Notes: generated by a model not told the origin, from the sequence alone. DNA of 64,000 nt from Clostridia bacterium (GCA_017625695.1 JAGAKI010000020.1:1-64000); one strand, 5' to 3'. Shown: positions 44,218 through 53,238, numbered from the stretch's first letter. Numbers and translations: made by a program.

Positions 44218-45483
44218 TTACGACAGATAGTATTCGGTTTGCAAGGTAATATCCTGTGCTACCCGCACCAGATCTTCTTTGGTGAGCGCTTCAATTTTTT
44301 CGATATATTCCTCAGGAGACAGGGGTCTTCCCGCTAAAATTCCTGTGAGATAAAAATCTGCCAAATTATGCTGATTATCAGCAGTCTGCTTTAAGATGCC
44401 CACAATAAATTTCTTGGAAAAAGCGATTTCCTCATCGGAAATTTCGCCTTTTTTGCAAAGCTCCAACTGTTCTAAAATTGCATCGTATGCCTTTTTAAAA
44501 TTCTCTTTATCGGTACCGATGCCTACCTGCATCGTCCCCTTTAACCGATTCAGTCGGGAATACACATAATAGCAAAGAGACATCTTTTCACGTACATTCA
44601 TAAAGAGCTTGGAATGAGGACCGGAACCAAATACGCTGTTTAACAGATTTAATGCGTAGTAGTCCTCTGCGTCAGGTGCAATGCCGGTCTGAAAACCGAG
44701 AGCAAATTTGCCCTGCACCAGGTTTTCATTTTCTTCCACCTTATTGGGAACAGATAAATTTTTATCATAAATAGCATTTTGGGGCAACGGTTTGCGTTCT
44801 TCTTCCAGTAAGGCAGAGAATGTATCAAAAAAACGTTCCTCTTCTAAATTTCCGGAAATAAAAATCTTAAGAGGTGCAGTTTTCATAACCTCACGGTAGC
44901 TTTCATACAAATCTTTGGCAGAAATGTGTTCTAAGTCAGCCACTTTACCGTATTCATACAAGGCGTAGCTGTCTCCACGAAACATTTCTTCCACCAGACG
45001 AAGATTCGTATATTCCCGTTTGTCGTTAATAATACCGTTGATATAATCGGTGAGATTTTCTTTTTCACGGTTTACAAATTCCTCAGAAAATCCGCCGTCT
45101 TTCACCAAAGGATTGGTGAGCATTTCTTTCATAAATCCAAGACAGTTTTCCATCTGCTCAGCATCGGAATATTCAGGACGTAAAAACTCAAATACAAAGC
45201 TTAACAAATGCAAATCGCCACGTTTGGCAACCCGCACATCAAACACGCCGCCATAGAGTTCCTGAAGCTTCTGATTCACCGAAAGCATATCGGGATACTT
45301 CTCGCTTCCCAATTTCAGAAGAAAGGGAAACAACGCATTTTTGGTTACGGTATTTTCATGAAGTTCGGTAAAAAAGTGAAAGCTTACGGAAAAAGTTTTG
45401 AATTTATCCGCAGGCAACACATAAATTTCTGCATTGTTCTGAATTCGTTTGAATCCACCGGGTGCAGGAATGGTCGCAATCAT
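44218..45483 (-). CDS. M16 family protein, YfmF-like (non-catalytic partner)
   Basis: A 421-residue M16-fold protein. The place where catalytic members have HxxEH reads as an unrelated segment (ALFPFLLKLGSEKYPD), so it is probably inactive and acts as the partner of the next gene. The GPHSKLFMNVREKMSLCYYVYSR block (about 270-292) is the R/Y pair typical of M16 C-terminal halves. Overlaps the start of tsaD's stop codon by four bases. Confidence 0.87.
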   Translation of the reverse strand: MIATIPAPGGFKRIQNNAEIYVLPADKFKTFSVSFHFFTELHENTVTKNALFPFLLKLGSEKYPDMLSVNQKLQELYGGVFDVRVAKRGDLHLLSFVFEFLRPEYSDAEQMENCLGFMKEMLTNPLVKDGGFSEEFVNREKENLTDYINGIINDKREYTNLRLVEEMFRGDSYALYEYGKVADLEHISAKDLYESYREVMKTAPLKIFISGNLEEERFFDTFSALLEEERKPLPQNAIYDKNLSVPNKVEENENLVQGKFALGFQTGIAPDAEDYYALNLLNSVFGSGPHSKLFMNVREKMSLCYYVYSRLNRLKGTMQVGIGTDKENFKKAYDAILEQLELCKKGEISDEEIAFSKKFIVGILKQTADNQHNLADFYLTGILAGRPLSPEEYIEKIEALTKEDLVRVAQDITLQTEYYLS

Positions 45484-46568
45484 CTGTATTCCTCCTCGAT
45501 ACTGATATAGGGAATCGCATTTAAAGATGTATCCCCAAACAACTGTTTTTCGTATTTAAAATAGGCAAAGCTTCCAATCATTGCTGCATTGTCCCCGCAA
45601 AGAGAAATATGAGGACAAACGGTTTTTAATCCCAGTTCTTCGCCACGGCCAAAGAATTCTTTGCGTAAAAAAGAATTGGCACTGACACCGCCCGCCATAC
45701 AAACGGTTTTTAATCCCTTTTGTTTTGCCAGTTTAAAGAAGGGATCCAACAGCATTTTGGTCACAGTTTTGGAAAAGGATGCCGCTACGTCATTTTTGGT
45801 AATGCCGCCCGAAACCACCTTAAGCCCCAGTCCTGTGAACCCTTCTTCGGTTAAATATTCGTCATCCTGATACTCCAAAATGGGTTTTGTAATGATTTTC
45901 TTAATATAACAATTTACGGCGGTTTTTATTCCGCTAAACGAAAAATCGTCAGTATCCCCAAGCTTTGGCTTGGTAAATGTGATTTTATCGGGATTTCCCT
46001 TCTGTGCCATTTTGTCCACTCTGACACCGCCCGGATACGGCAATCCCAATACACGAGCTACCTTGTCATAGGCTTCGCCAATGGCATCGTCACGGGTTTT
46101 TGCCAGAATCTCAAAAGAAAGGTAATCTTTCACATGTACGATTTGTGTATGTCCGCCCGAAACCACCAGACATAAAAAAGGCGGTTTCAATGTATGATCT
46201 TCTAAATAATTGGCAGCAATATGCCCTTTGATATGATGCACAGAAATCAAGGGAAGTTTTCTTGCATAGCTTAACGCCTTTGCATAAGAGACCCCTGTGA
46301 GCAAGGCACCCACAAGACCGGGACAGGAAGTCACCGCAATGGCATCAATGGAAGAGAAATTCTCTCCCGATTGCAGCAGGGCTTCATCTACCACCTTGTC
46401 GATCGCTTCGATGTGCTTACGGGATGCAATTTCCGGTACCACACCACCAAATTTGGCATGCAAATCTGCCTGAGAATATATGATGTTGGAAAGAACGTAT
46501 CTGCCGTCTTGGACAACTGCTGCTGCAGTTTCGTCACAAGAGGTTTCAATTGCAAGAATTTTTGCCAT
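45480..46568 (-). CDS. tsaD: tRNA threonylcarbamoyladenosine (t6A37) transferase TsaD
   Basis: A 362-residue protein of the Kae1/TsaD family. It begins ILAIETSCDETAAAVV, with metal-binding HIKGHIAANY (about 110-119) and the ATP site VVSGGHTQIVHV. It transfers threonylcarbamoyl to A37 of ANN-decoding tRNAs. The window also has tsaC upstream but neither tsaB nor tsaE, which must lie elsewhere. Confidence 0.97.
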   Translation of the reverse strand: MAKILAIETSCDETAAAVVQDGRYVLSNIIYSQADLHAKFGGVVPEIASRKHIEAIDKVVDEALLQSGENFSSIDAIAVTSCPGLVGALLTGVSYAKALSYARKLPLISVHHIKGHIAANYLEDHTLKPPFLCLVVSGGHTQIVHVKDYLSFEILAKTRDDAIGEAYDKVARVLGLPYPGGVRVDKMAQKGNPDKITFTKPKLGDTDDFSFSGIKTAVNCYIKKIITKPILEYQDDEYLTEEGFTGLGLKVVSGGITKNDVAASFSKTVTKMLLDPFFKLAKQKGLKTVCMAGGVSANSFLRKEFFGRGEELGLKTVCPHISLCGDNAAMIGSFAYFKYEKQLFGDTSLNAIPYISIEEEYR

Positions 46569-46584
46569 AAAAAGTTCCTCGTTT

Positions 46585-47019
46585 TTAAAATGTTAAAGTC
46601 ATTAAAATTGCGTCTTCTGTTCGTTCGTAGTATTTTTTCCGTCTGCCTACTTCTAAAAATCCAACCGACCGATAGAGGCTTCTTGCCTCTTGATTGGATT
46701 CTCTTACCTCTAAGGTGAGAAAAGAAAAGTTATGTTCCCGTCCATAGGCAACAAGGTACTCCAGCAACAGTTTTCCATAGCCTTTCCGACGGTACTCCGG
46801 CAAAACGGCAATATTATTGATATTGCCCTCACCAAAGCTTTGCCACATTCCCACATAACCGATGACTTTGCCGGCATCTTCGATACAAAAATACACAGCG
46901 TTTTCATTGGTCAGGTCATTCTGAAATGATTCCAAGCTCCATGGCGTGGAAAAACACGCCTGTTCCACAAGAAAAATTCCTTCCACGGTTTCGGGAGTGA
47001 GGGTAGTTACCGAAATCAC
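46585..47019 (-). CDS. rimI: Ribosomal protein S18-alanine N-acetyltransferase
   Basis: A 144-residue GNAT acetyltransferase. The acetyl-CoA loop is VLPEYRRKGYGKLLLEYLV (about 72-90), with LEVRESNQEARSLYRSVGF after it. RimI acetylates the N-terminus of S18 and is very often located beside tsaB/tsaD, as here. It overlaps tsaC by four bases. Confidence 0.93.
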   Translation of the reverse strand: MISVTTLTPETVEGIFLVEQACFSTPWSLESFQNDLTNENAVYFCIEDAGKVIGYVGMWQSFGEGNINNIAVLPEYRRKGYGKLLLEYLVAYGREHNFSFLTLEVRESNQEARSLYRSVGFLEVGRRKKYYERTEDAILMTLTF

Positions 47020-48023
47020 AGGGAAAGCACCTTCCCTCCGCTGGATTTTTTCAAACGGTTCATAATTGATAAGCCAATCCCTTTTTCTTCCACAGCGGGG
47101 ATGTATATTTTCTGATAACCTTCCAAGTCTGCACGTTTTAACAACCGGAAGATTTCGTGCGCCATTTGAGATAAATCAGTTTTCGTTCCTAAGCACATTT
47201 TATTTTTGGAAAATGTGTCATATTCCTCAGAAAACAAAAACAAACATTCCTGTTCATCCAAATGGCTTTCAAAATGAGAAATAATCGTGTCCATCTTACC
47301 GTAAACCAACACGACCTCTGCTTTGGGAGAATAATGGGTGTACTTCATTCCAGGAGATGCCGGTTTTTTCTCCTCAGTTCCCTCAATTAAAGACGGATGC
47401 AGCCGGGTTTTCGGTAAAATTTCCTGAAGCATTTCTAAAGTGATACTTCCGGGTCTTAAGATCACCGGAATCTCTCCTGTCACATCCAAAACAGTGGATT
47501 CAATGCCAAACTCACAATCATCTCCACAAACAATGCCACCGACACAACCATTCAATTCCCGATAAACATCCGAAAAGGAAGTTGCAGAAACCGTTCCTGA
47601 AATATTGGCAGAGGGTGCCGAAATAGGAGTGCCGGCTTTGGTGATGAGTTCTCTTGCCACAGGGTGTTTCGGAAATCTGACCCCCACCGTGGGAAGTCCT
47701 GCAGAAACTGCATCAGGAATATGAGCCGCCTTTTTTAAAACCAACGTAATAGGACCAGGCATAAAATGCTTGGCAACTGTTTTTGCCACCTCATTAAAAT
47801 CGGAAGTGACTTCTTCTATCATCGAAAGAGAAGAAACATGCACAATCAGAGGATTATCTGCGGGACGATTTTTCGCTTTGAAGATTTTTAATACGGCATC
47901 GGGATTGGTTGCATCCGCACCGAGACCGTAAACCGTTTCTGTGGGAAATACTACAGTTTCCCCATGTTGAATCAGTTCTGCCGCTTGTTCCAACCCGGTT
48001 GGCTGAATCACAATGGTATCCAT
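47016..48023 (-). CDS. tsaC: L-threonylcarbamoyladenylate synthase (Sua5-type)
   Basis: A 335-residue protein with the YrdC domain (about 10-200; GETVVFPTETVYGLGADA, then KNRPADNPLIVHV and FMPGPITLVLKK) and a C-terminal Sua5 domain (about 220-335, SPGMKYTHYSPKAEVVLVYG). It makes threonylcarbamoyl-AMP from threonine, bicarbonate and ATP, the first step of t6A. First gene of the minus-strand tsaC-rimI-tsaD run. Confidence 0.95.
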   Translation of the reverse strand: MDTIVIQPTGLEQAAELIQHGETVVFPTETVYGLGADATNPDAVLKIFKAKNRPADNPLIVHVSSLSMIEEVTSDFNEVAKTVAKHFMPGPITLVLKKAAHIPDAVSAGLPTVGVRFPKHPVARELITKAGTPISAPSANISGTVSATSFSDVYRELNGCVGGIVCGDDCEFGIESTVLDVTGEIPVILRPGSITLEMLQEILPKTRLHPSLIEGTEEKKPASPGMKYTHYSPKAEVVLVYGKMDTIISHFESHLDEQECLFLFSEEYDTFSKNKMCLGTKTDLSQMAHEIFRLLKRADLEGYQKIYIPAVEEKGIGLSIMNRLKKSSGGKVLSL

Positions 48024-48238
48024 CCTTTTCTTCCCCTTTCTTTATTTTAAAAATTTTTTCTATATAATAGTATATACTCTAATATATTATTGTAACACAT
48101 TTTTTCAAAATGTCTATAGCAAATGCACATATTTTTTATTTTTTTTCATATTTTTAAACCAACGGGACAAGAAACATCATATCCGTTTTTAGAAGATTTC
48201 CTTATTTTTTATCATTTCTACAAAAAGGAGCGGTCAAA
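48024..48238. promoter_or_regulatory. Divergent intergenic region tsaC / spoIVFA-like
   Basis: Very AT-rich. On the plus strand ACATATT (48127-48133), a 13-nt spacer and CATATTTT (48147-48154) weakly resemble a sigma-E promoter for the spoIVFA-like gene, though low-complexity sequence makes this fragile. A TACAAT near 48090 (minus strand) has no well-spaced -35. No other structure was seen. Confidence 0.35.
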
Positions 48239-48838
48239 TTGAAAAGAACCCAATCCCCAAAAAACGAACCTCAACGGAAACCGGGCGGTTGTCTGCCTCT
48301 TGTTTTATTAGCAGCAATCATCCTGATTCTCCTTACCGTCGGAAAAACATCCTGGAAGAAAAATCTGGACTATTTTATGCGTGGAGAAGCGGATGTCGGG
48401 CAGTTTTACAAGGATATCCGTGTATCTTATCTGAAAAACCTTACTTATCCGGATTTTATGTTCCCCCTCTCAGGCGCCATCACCTCTCCCTTTGGGGAAC
48501 GAATCAATCCCATCAGCGGTCAGACAGAACAGCATACGGGAATTGATATTGATTTAAGTGCCGGTACCGCAGTCAAAGCCGCAGCAGACGGAACCGTCTT
48601 AAAAATCGGTGTAGATGAACGGTTTGGCAATTATCTCATCCTTTCCCACAACGAGCTTTATTCCACCTGCTATGCCCATCTGGAACAAATCAATGTGGCA
48701 GAAGGAGCCACTGTTCGTCAGGGAGACGAAGTTGCCGTTGCGGGAAATACCGGCGTCACCACCGGTCCTCATCTGCATTTTGAAATCCGAAAAGGAGAAA
48801 AACGGATGAATCCGATTCCGTTTTTACCCAAAAAATGA
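48239..48838 (+). CDS. spoIVFA: SpoIVFA-like M23 peptidase-domain membrane protein
   Basis: A 199-residue protein: a basic N-terminus, one transmembrane helix (about 20-38) and an extracytoplasmic LytM/M23 domain (about 80-199). The zinc-ligand pattern is intact: QHTGIDIDL (H and D) and GPHLHFEI (HxH). The start is TTG with AAAGGAG eight bases upstream. It overlaps an M50 protease gene by four bases, the spoIVFA-spoIVFB order, so I infer SpoIVFA, the inhibitor/anchor that SpoIVB cleaves during pro-sigma-K activation. A plain M23 endopeptidase is the alternative. Confidence 0.78.
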   Translation: MKRTQSPKNEPQRKPGGCLPLVLLAAIILILLTVGKTSWKKNLDYFMRGEADVGQFYKDIRVSYLKNLTYPDFMFPLSGAITSPFGERINPISGQTEQHTGIDIDLSAGTAVKAAADGTVLKIGVDERFGNYLILSHNELYSTCYAHLEQINVAEGATVRQGDEVAVAGNTGVTTGPHLHFEIRKGEKRMNPIPFLPKK

Positions 48839-49659
48839 AGCATATCAAGGTAAATCCCTGGCTGTTTTTGGTCATTGCTATTTCCCTGTTAACCGGAAAC
48901 TTTTTTTCTTTTTTGGTAACCTATCTTTCTCTTTTATTTCACGAACTTGTACATCTTCTGTTTTTATGTCGGGAAAAAGTATTACTTCATCGAATTGTGT
49001 TTGAACCGTTCGGTATCTGTATCGAAACGGAAAACGAACCGCCCGCCGGCATAGCAGTTTATCTGTCGGCACCGTTCTCCAATCTTTTTGTGGCTTTTTT
49101 GCTCATTTGGGGAGCAAAAAACGGTTGGTTTCCTTTCTACTCCCAATGGTTTTTCTCCAATCTGTTGTTAGGAGGACTGAATCTGCTTCCCTGCCTCCCT
49201 TTAGATGGTGGAAGAGCGTTATTCTCCTTTTTGAAGCGTTACACCAAAGAAGGCACCGCAAAAAAAATTATAAATCTGATATCTGCAATACTGTCAGGGT
49301 TCCTCATACTGTTGGGTATCTGCCTCCTAAAGCAAACACGAAACAATCCATCTCTTCTAATGATAGGAATTTTTTTATGCTATACTTGCCTCACAAGTAA
49401 CCGGCTCATGTGTCAAAAAAGTATCTGCGAAGCATTTCACCGGATGGAATCCAAAAACTGGAATACGCCACTTCCTGTTGTCGCTTTGGTTGCACCAAAA
49501 ACCTATCCTGCACGAAAAATTCTTCCAAAATTTCAGGGAGAATGTTACTACACTGTGTCGCTGATTTCGGGTGGGTACATCATAAAAACGCTGACAGAAA
49601 CCCAAATTCTTTCTAAAATTCTGCGTTCAGATTCCGAAATCCTATTGAAAGACTGTTAG
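48835..49659 (+). CDS. spoIVFB: SpoIVFB-like M50 site-2 protease
   Basis: A 274-residue polytopic intramembrane metalloprotease. The zinc motif FHELVH lies at residues 35-40 and the second motif LLPCLPLDGG near 120-129, the two hallmarks of M50 proteases. A C-terminal cytoplasmic domain follows (about 190-274). In Bacillus SpoIVFB cuts pro-sigma-K in the outer forespore membrane. Overlap with the SpoIVFA-like gene and the presence of spoIVB in the same window support the assignment. No sigK is visible here. Confidence 0.85.
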   Translation: MKHIKVNPWLFLVIAISLLTGNFFSFLVTYLSLLFHELVHLLFLCREKVLLHRIVFEPFGICIETENEPPAGIAVYLSAPFSNLFVAFLLIWGAKNGWFPFYSQWFFSNLLLGGLNLLPCLPLDGGRALFSFLKRYTKEGTAKKIINLISAILSGFLILLGICLLKQTRNNPSLLMIGIFLCYTCLTSNRLMCQKSICEAFHRMESKNWNTPLPVVALVAPKTYPARKILPKFQGECYYTVSLISGGYIIKTLTETQILSKILRSDSEILLKDC

Positions 49660-49687
49660 GTCTCCCTGTTTTTCAGCAAACAAAAGA

Positions 49688-49724
49688 AAAAGCGGTGCAA
49701 AATGATGATTTTTGCACCGCTTTT
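49688..49724. terminator. Bidirectional terminator between spoIVFB and yneA-like
   Basis: A perfect 15-bp inverted repeat (49688-49702 with 49710-49724) with A and T ends, shared by the convergent genes. Confidence 0.9.
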
Positions 49725-49736
49725 CAGATAGGGATA

Positions 49737-50021
49737 TTATTGGGGACAAGCAATCAGCAAACGGGTTCCAACCGCAAGAGAAGACCCCTCCAACTGGTTG
49801 AGCTTTTTGATTTCATACATTGTCTGTCGGATATCTTCATCACCACCAAATTCCTCCGCAATACTCCACAAAGAATCGTTAGGCTGAACAATATAAGAAA
49901 AATATTCTGAAGTGGTTTCCTTTTTTGCAAAGGCATTCATTTGGGTAATCGCAAACACAATCATTAAAACAGTAACAGAAACAAAAAGCAAACATCTTTT
50001 CCCTTTTTTCGTTAATTTCAT
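49737..50021 (-). CDS. YneA-like LysM protein, SOS cell division inhibitor
   Basis: A 94-residue protein with a basic N-terminus, one transmembrane helix (about 11-28) and a C-terminal LysM domain (about 43-90: YIVQPNDSLWSIAEEFGG ... LNQLEGSSLAVGTRLLI). Divergent from lexA and preceded by LexA boxes, exactly the layout of Bacillus yneA, whose product blocks division during DNA damage. GGAGGA lies upstream of the ATG. Sequence alone gives LysM plus anchor; the division-inhibitor role follows from context. Confidence 0.8.
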   Translation of the reverse strand: MKLTKKGKRCLLFVSVTVLMIVFAITQMNAFAKKETTSEYFSYIVQPNDSLWSIAEEFGGDEDIRQTMYEIKKLNQLEGSSLAVGTRLLIACPQ

Positions 50022-50039
50022 GAGGATTCCTCCTTAAAT

Positions 50040-50130
50040 CGAACATTTGTTTTCCTTTTGTGGTTGCATTATAACACAAACATTTGTTCTTGTCAATACT
50101 TTTTTTAAAAAAATTACAAACAAATGTTTG
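50040..50130. promoter_or_regulatory. Three LexA (SOS) boxes between yneA-like and lexA
   Basis: CGAACATTTGTTTT (50040-50053), CAAACATTTGTTCT (50077-50090) and CAAACAAATGTTTG (50117-50130) all fit the Gram-positive SOS box core GAAC-N4-GTTC with at most one substitution per half. Box 2 lies in the spacer of the yneA-like promoter, box 3 overlaps the lexA -35 hexamer, and box 1 is in the yneA-like leader. This predicts joint repression of both genes by LexA. Confidence 0.88.
50068..50096 (-). promoter_or_regulatory. Sigma-A promoter of the yneA-like gene
   Basis: TTGACA (50096-50091), 17-nt spacer, TATAAT (50073-50068): full consensus on the minus strand, with a LexA box filling the spacer. 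Confidence 0.88.
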
Positions 50131-50156
50131 ACAAATTAAAAGTTATGTGTTATACT
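50128..50156 (+). promoter_or_regulatory. Sigma-A promoter of lexA
   Basis: TTGACA (50128-50133), 17-nt spacer, TATACT (50151-50156), overlapping LexA box 3, so autoregulated. Confidence 0.87.
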
Positions 50157-50248
50157 GAGAATATCAAAGAAAAAATACCAAAAATAACTGAAAAAATACA
50201 ACAAATTACAACATTTTTTGACATTTTCTTCTAAAAGGAGCGTTCAGT

Positions 50249-50875
50249 ATGGAAATAGAATTAACCAAAAAACAAAAACTGATTTACGATTTCATCAATG
50301 ATTTCCAAGAGAAAAACGGGTACCCTCCCACAGTTCGTGATATTTGTATCGGTGTAGGACTTCGTTCCACCGCAACCGTATTTACCCATTTAAAAAACCT
50401 GGAAGAAAAAGGGGTATTAAATAAAAGTTCTTCCAAAAACAGAGCAATCTCTGTCGTTAAAGACACCGCAGACTTCATGCCGAAAGAGTCGGAAACTCCC
50501 GATATTTTAGAAATTCCTCTTTTAGGGAAAGTTGCTGCCGGAAGTCCAATCCTGGCAGTGGAAAACATTGAACGGACCTTCCCTCTTCCGCTGGATATGG
50601 CAACCAACAAAGAAATGTTTATGCTGCGGGTTCAGGGCGAAAGTATGATAAATGCCGGTATCTTAAACGGTGATTTCATTATTGTATCCCGTCAGCCTAC
50701 TGCCGAAAACGGCGAAATGGTAGTTGCTATGATTAACGACGAAGTAACCGTAAAAACCTTTTATAAGGAAGATGGATATTTTCGTCTGCAACCCGAAAAC
50801 GATGCAATGGAACCCATTATTGTCACCCAACTGACGATTTTAGGCAAGGTTGTGGGCCTGTTCCGAAAATACTAA
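50249..50875 (+). CDS. lexA: LexA repressor
   Basis: A 208-residue repressor: an N-terminal winged helix (about 1-70; ELTKKQKLIYDFINDFQEKNGYPPTVRDI) and a C-terminal S24 self-cleavage domain. The cleavage site is GKVAAGSP (about 93-100), the nucleophile serine is in GESMINAG (about 131), and the general-base lysine in DEVTVKTF (about 169). GGAG lies upstream of the ATG. RecA-stimulated self-cleavage would release the boxes upstream. Confidence 0.97.
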   Translation: MEIELTKKQKLIYDFINDFQEKNGYPPTVRDICIGVGLRSTATVFTHLKNLEEKGVLNKSSSKNRAISVVKDTADFMPKESETPDILEIPLLGKVAAGSPILAVENIERTFPLPLDMATNKEMFMLRVQGESMINAGILNGDFIIVSRQPTAENGEMVVAMINDEVTVKTFYKEDGYFRLQPENDAMEPIIVTQLTILGKVVGLFRKY

Positions 50876-50880
50876 ACAAA

Positions 50881-50918
50881 AAAAGACTGTAAAAAACATG
50901 ATTTTTTTACAGTCTTTT
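50881..50918. terminator. Bidirectional terminator between lexA and the ClC gene
   Basis: AAAAGACTGTAAAAAA and TTTTTTTACAGTCTTTT form a long A/T-rich stem with CATGA in the loop, with T-runs on both strands. Confidence 0.88.
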
Positions 50919-50945
50919 TTACGATCCGGATGTTTTACATCTTTT

Positions 50946-52217
50946 TTATTTTTCAAGCATCCGCTCTAACAAACTATCATAAATTGGTTTGTTCCCTACG
51001 CTTTTTGTTACAATATAGCTTACAATACAAACCAGCGATACGGGTAACAAATTGGTAAAGCTTCCGGTCATTTCGCACAAAAGTATAATTCCGGTCAGTG
51101 GAGCATGTACAATTGCCGTAAAATACCCCGCCATTGCCAATACCACAAACTGATACAACAAAGCAGAATCCAATCCTAATATCTCAATGGTAACCGTTCC
51201 GGTAATTGCTCCGATATAAGCTCCCAATACCAAAAGCGGAAAGAAAATTCCGCCTGGTGCTCCGGAGCCAAAGCTGATGACCGAAAACACAAATTTCACC
51301 AGTAGCAATCCCAATCCAAAGGATATGTAAAACTCAGGTTCCAGTAACAGTTCTACCATATTGTGACCACCGCCCAACACCTGGGGAAAATAAAATCCCA
51401 AAATTCCTGCTAATACAAACGGAATCAGCAATCTGAAAAACGGTTTTGATAACTTTTGGAACTGTTTCTGCGTAAAGAGCAGGGTTTTATTGTAAACGAA
51501 CCCCAATAAACCGACTACTACACCAACCACAAGTAAAATCCAGTAATGCTCTAAGGGAATCTGTGCAGTAAGCGGAAATGAAAATACCGAATTGGTGCCG
51601 AAACACAGCTTGGACAAATAATCCGCACTGACAGAGGATACCATCACAGAAAACAATAACGACGGAGAAATGGTTTTATAAACCTCTTCTATCGCAAACA
51701 GAACACCGGCAAGTGGTGCATTAAATGCGGCAGATAACCCTGCAGCAGCACCACAGAGGAGTAAAAAATTCTTCTCTTCCCCTTCCCGATGCAAACGGTT
51801 GGAAACAAACATTCCTCCCATACCTCCAAGCTGAATGGATGGTCCTTCCCGTCCCAAAGACAGTCCGCCTAAAATAGAAAGACTACCGCCTATCATTTTC
51901 AGACACAGTACCCGCAAAGGATTTGCCTTTAATTTATCGTGAAATTCTCCCTCAATCTGAGGAATACCGCTACCGGAAATCATCGGTTCTTTTTGCAAAA
52001 GAAGGGAAACAACCCACGCAATTACCACAAGAATCAAAAACCACAGAATCATTCTGTCAATCCCTGCAGTAAAAAAAGAGAGAAGATTCCCACGTCCGCT
52101 TTCACAAATACCAAGCAACCAACGATAAAAAATCGTGACTGCTCCTGATAAAATGCCAATCAAAATCCCTTCCCAAATCAATCGATATCTGGGAGGAGTG
52201 AGACCTTGATGTTTCAT
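50946..52217 (-). CDS. ClC family chloride channel / antiporter
   Basis: A 423-residue polytopic membrane protein with the ClC selectivity-filter motifs GSGIPQ (about 79-84), GREGPSIQLG (about 122-131) and GSGAPGGIFFPLL (about 318-330) plus a conserved tyrosine near the C-terminus (PIYDSLLERML). The glutamate of GREGP suggests an H+/Cl- exchanger. Some bacterial ClC proteins export fluoride, but those have a different filter. No regulatory CBS domains. Confidence 0.93.
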   Translation of the reverse strand: MKHQGLTPPRYRLIWEGILIGILSGAVTIFYRWLLGICESGRGNLLSFFTAGIDRMILWFLILVVIAWVVSLLLQKEPMISGSGIPQIEGEFHDKLKANPLRVLCLKMIGGSLSILGGLSLGREGPSIQLGGMGGMFVSNRLHREGEEKNFLLLCGAAAGLSAAFNAPLAGVLFAIEEVYKTISPSLLFSVMVSSVSADYLSKLCFGTNSVFSFPLTAQIPLEHYWILLVVGVVVGLLGFVYNKTLLFTQKQFQKLSKPFFRLLIPFVLAGILGFYFPQVLGGGHNMVELLLEPEFYISFGLGLLLVKFVFSVISFGSGAPGGIFFPLLVLGAYIGAITGTVTIEILGLDSALLYQFVVLAMAGYFTAIVHAPLTGIILLCEMTGSFTNLLPVSLVCIVSYIVTKSVGNKPIYDSLLERMLEK

Positions 52218-52261
52218 AATAGATCACCTGTTTCCTCGCTGAACATCCCATATAAACCCAC

Positions 52262-52293
52262 AAAAAAGCTGCATCATACGATACAGCTTTTTT
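52262..52293 (-). terminator. Terminator of the rplU-prp-rpmA operon
   Basis: Inverted arms AAAAAAGCTG and CAGCTTTTTT around a 12-nt loop, followed on the minus strand by T-rich sequence. Confidence 0.85.
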
Positions 52294-52309
52294 CTATTTC
52301 GTTTTACAA

Positions 52310-52585
52310 TTAGATAGCGTATACGCTAACCTGTTTTTTGTCTCTTTTGGTTTCAAATCTTACTTTACCGTCAATTAAAGCGTATAAAGTATCGTCAGAG
52401 CCTTTACCAACGTTATTACCGGGGTTGATTTTGGTACCTCTCTGTCTTACCAGGATGTTACCTGCTAAAACAAACTGACCGTCTGCTCTTTTCGCACCCA
52501 GTCTCTTGGATTCGCTATCTCTGCCGTTTTTGGTGCTACCTACACCTTTTTTATGAGCAAATAACTGGAAATTAATTTTAAACAT
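52310..52585 (-). CDS. rpmA: 50S ribosomal protein L27
   Basis: A 91-residue ribosomal protein with the bacterial L27 core ([15 protein letters not shown] at 10-24). The N-terminal extension MFKINFQLF is the Bacillota-type peptide that the protease Prp removes before assembly, exposing the A-H-K-K N-terminus at the peptidyl transferase centre. The prp gene is directly upstream. Confidence 0.97.
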   Translation of the reverse strand: MFKINFQLFAHKKGVGSTKNGRDSESKRLGAKRADGQFVLAGNILVRQRGTKINPGNNVGKGSDDTLYALIDGKVRFETKRDKKQVSVYAI

Positions 52586-52588
52586 AAT

Positions 52589-52921
52589 TTATTCCTCCAC
52601 TTCAATCATTTTTACATAATCCGAATATGCAGCTTCTGCCTGACGCAAAGTTAAAACCATGGTTTCCAACAAAATGTTGACTTTCTCCAGAACCAGCTGA
52701 TCGGAAATTTCAGGAATTTCACACTCTAGGTGTCCATCGTCAATGATGATGTTCAAACGAATCCCCAAAAGCTCCGACATCCCTAAAATTACGGACTGGG
52801 TTGCTGTGGAAACGTTTGCGCACACAATGTCTTTTCCGATTTCTTCATAGCCGGAATGGCCGTCTACTGTAAAGCGGTTAACATTGCCGATGTAGTTCCT
52901 GTTAATCTCAATGTTTATCAT
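52589..52921 (-). CDS. prp: Ribosomal-processing cysteine protease Prp
   Basis: A 110-residue protein with GHSGYEEIGKDIVCANVST (about 22-40), carrying the catalytic His and Cys of the Prp (YsxB, DUF464) family. It cleaves the L27 N-terminal extension, and both genes are in the conserved rplU-prp-rpmA order. Confidence 0.95.
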   Translation of the reverse strand: MINIEINRNYIGNVNRFTVDGHSGYEEIGKDIVCANVSTATQSVILGMSELLGIRLNIIIDDGHLECEIPEISDQLVLEKVNILLETMVLTLRQAEAAYSDYVKMIEVEE

Positions 52922-52926
52922 AAAAA

Positions 52927-53238
52927 TTAACCGTTGATTTTTTCAATCTGAACTTTGGTATAAGCCTGTCTGTGACCCTGTTTTTTGTGATAACCTTTTT
53001 TCGGTTTATACTTGTAAACAATGATCTTCTTGCTTCTGCCTTCTTTTAAAGCTTTTGCGGTTACGGTTGCGCCTTCCACATAAGGAGCACCAACTTTGAT
53101 GCCGTCATCAGAGCCGATTGCCAGTACTTCGTTAAAAGTATAGGTTTCGTTTTCTTCAAGACCCAGTTTTTCGATGTAGATTACATCGCCTTCTGCTACT
53201 TTGTACTGCTTACCGCCGGTTTTTAAAACTGCGTACAT
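52927..53238 (-). CDS. rplU: 50S ribosomal protein L21
   Basis: A 103-residue protein starting [18 protein letters not shown] with the C-terminal [24 protein letters not shown] block typical of L21. GGGAGG lies eight to nine bases before the ATG at 53238. The upstream open frame of 43 codons covers the leader and is not coding. Confidence 0.97.
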   Translation of the reverse strand: MYAVLKTGGKQYKVAEGDVIYIEKLGLEENETYTFNEVLAIGSDDGIKVGAPYVEGATVTAKALKEGRSKKIIVYKYKPKKGYHKKQGHRQAYTKVQIEKING

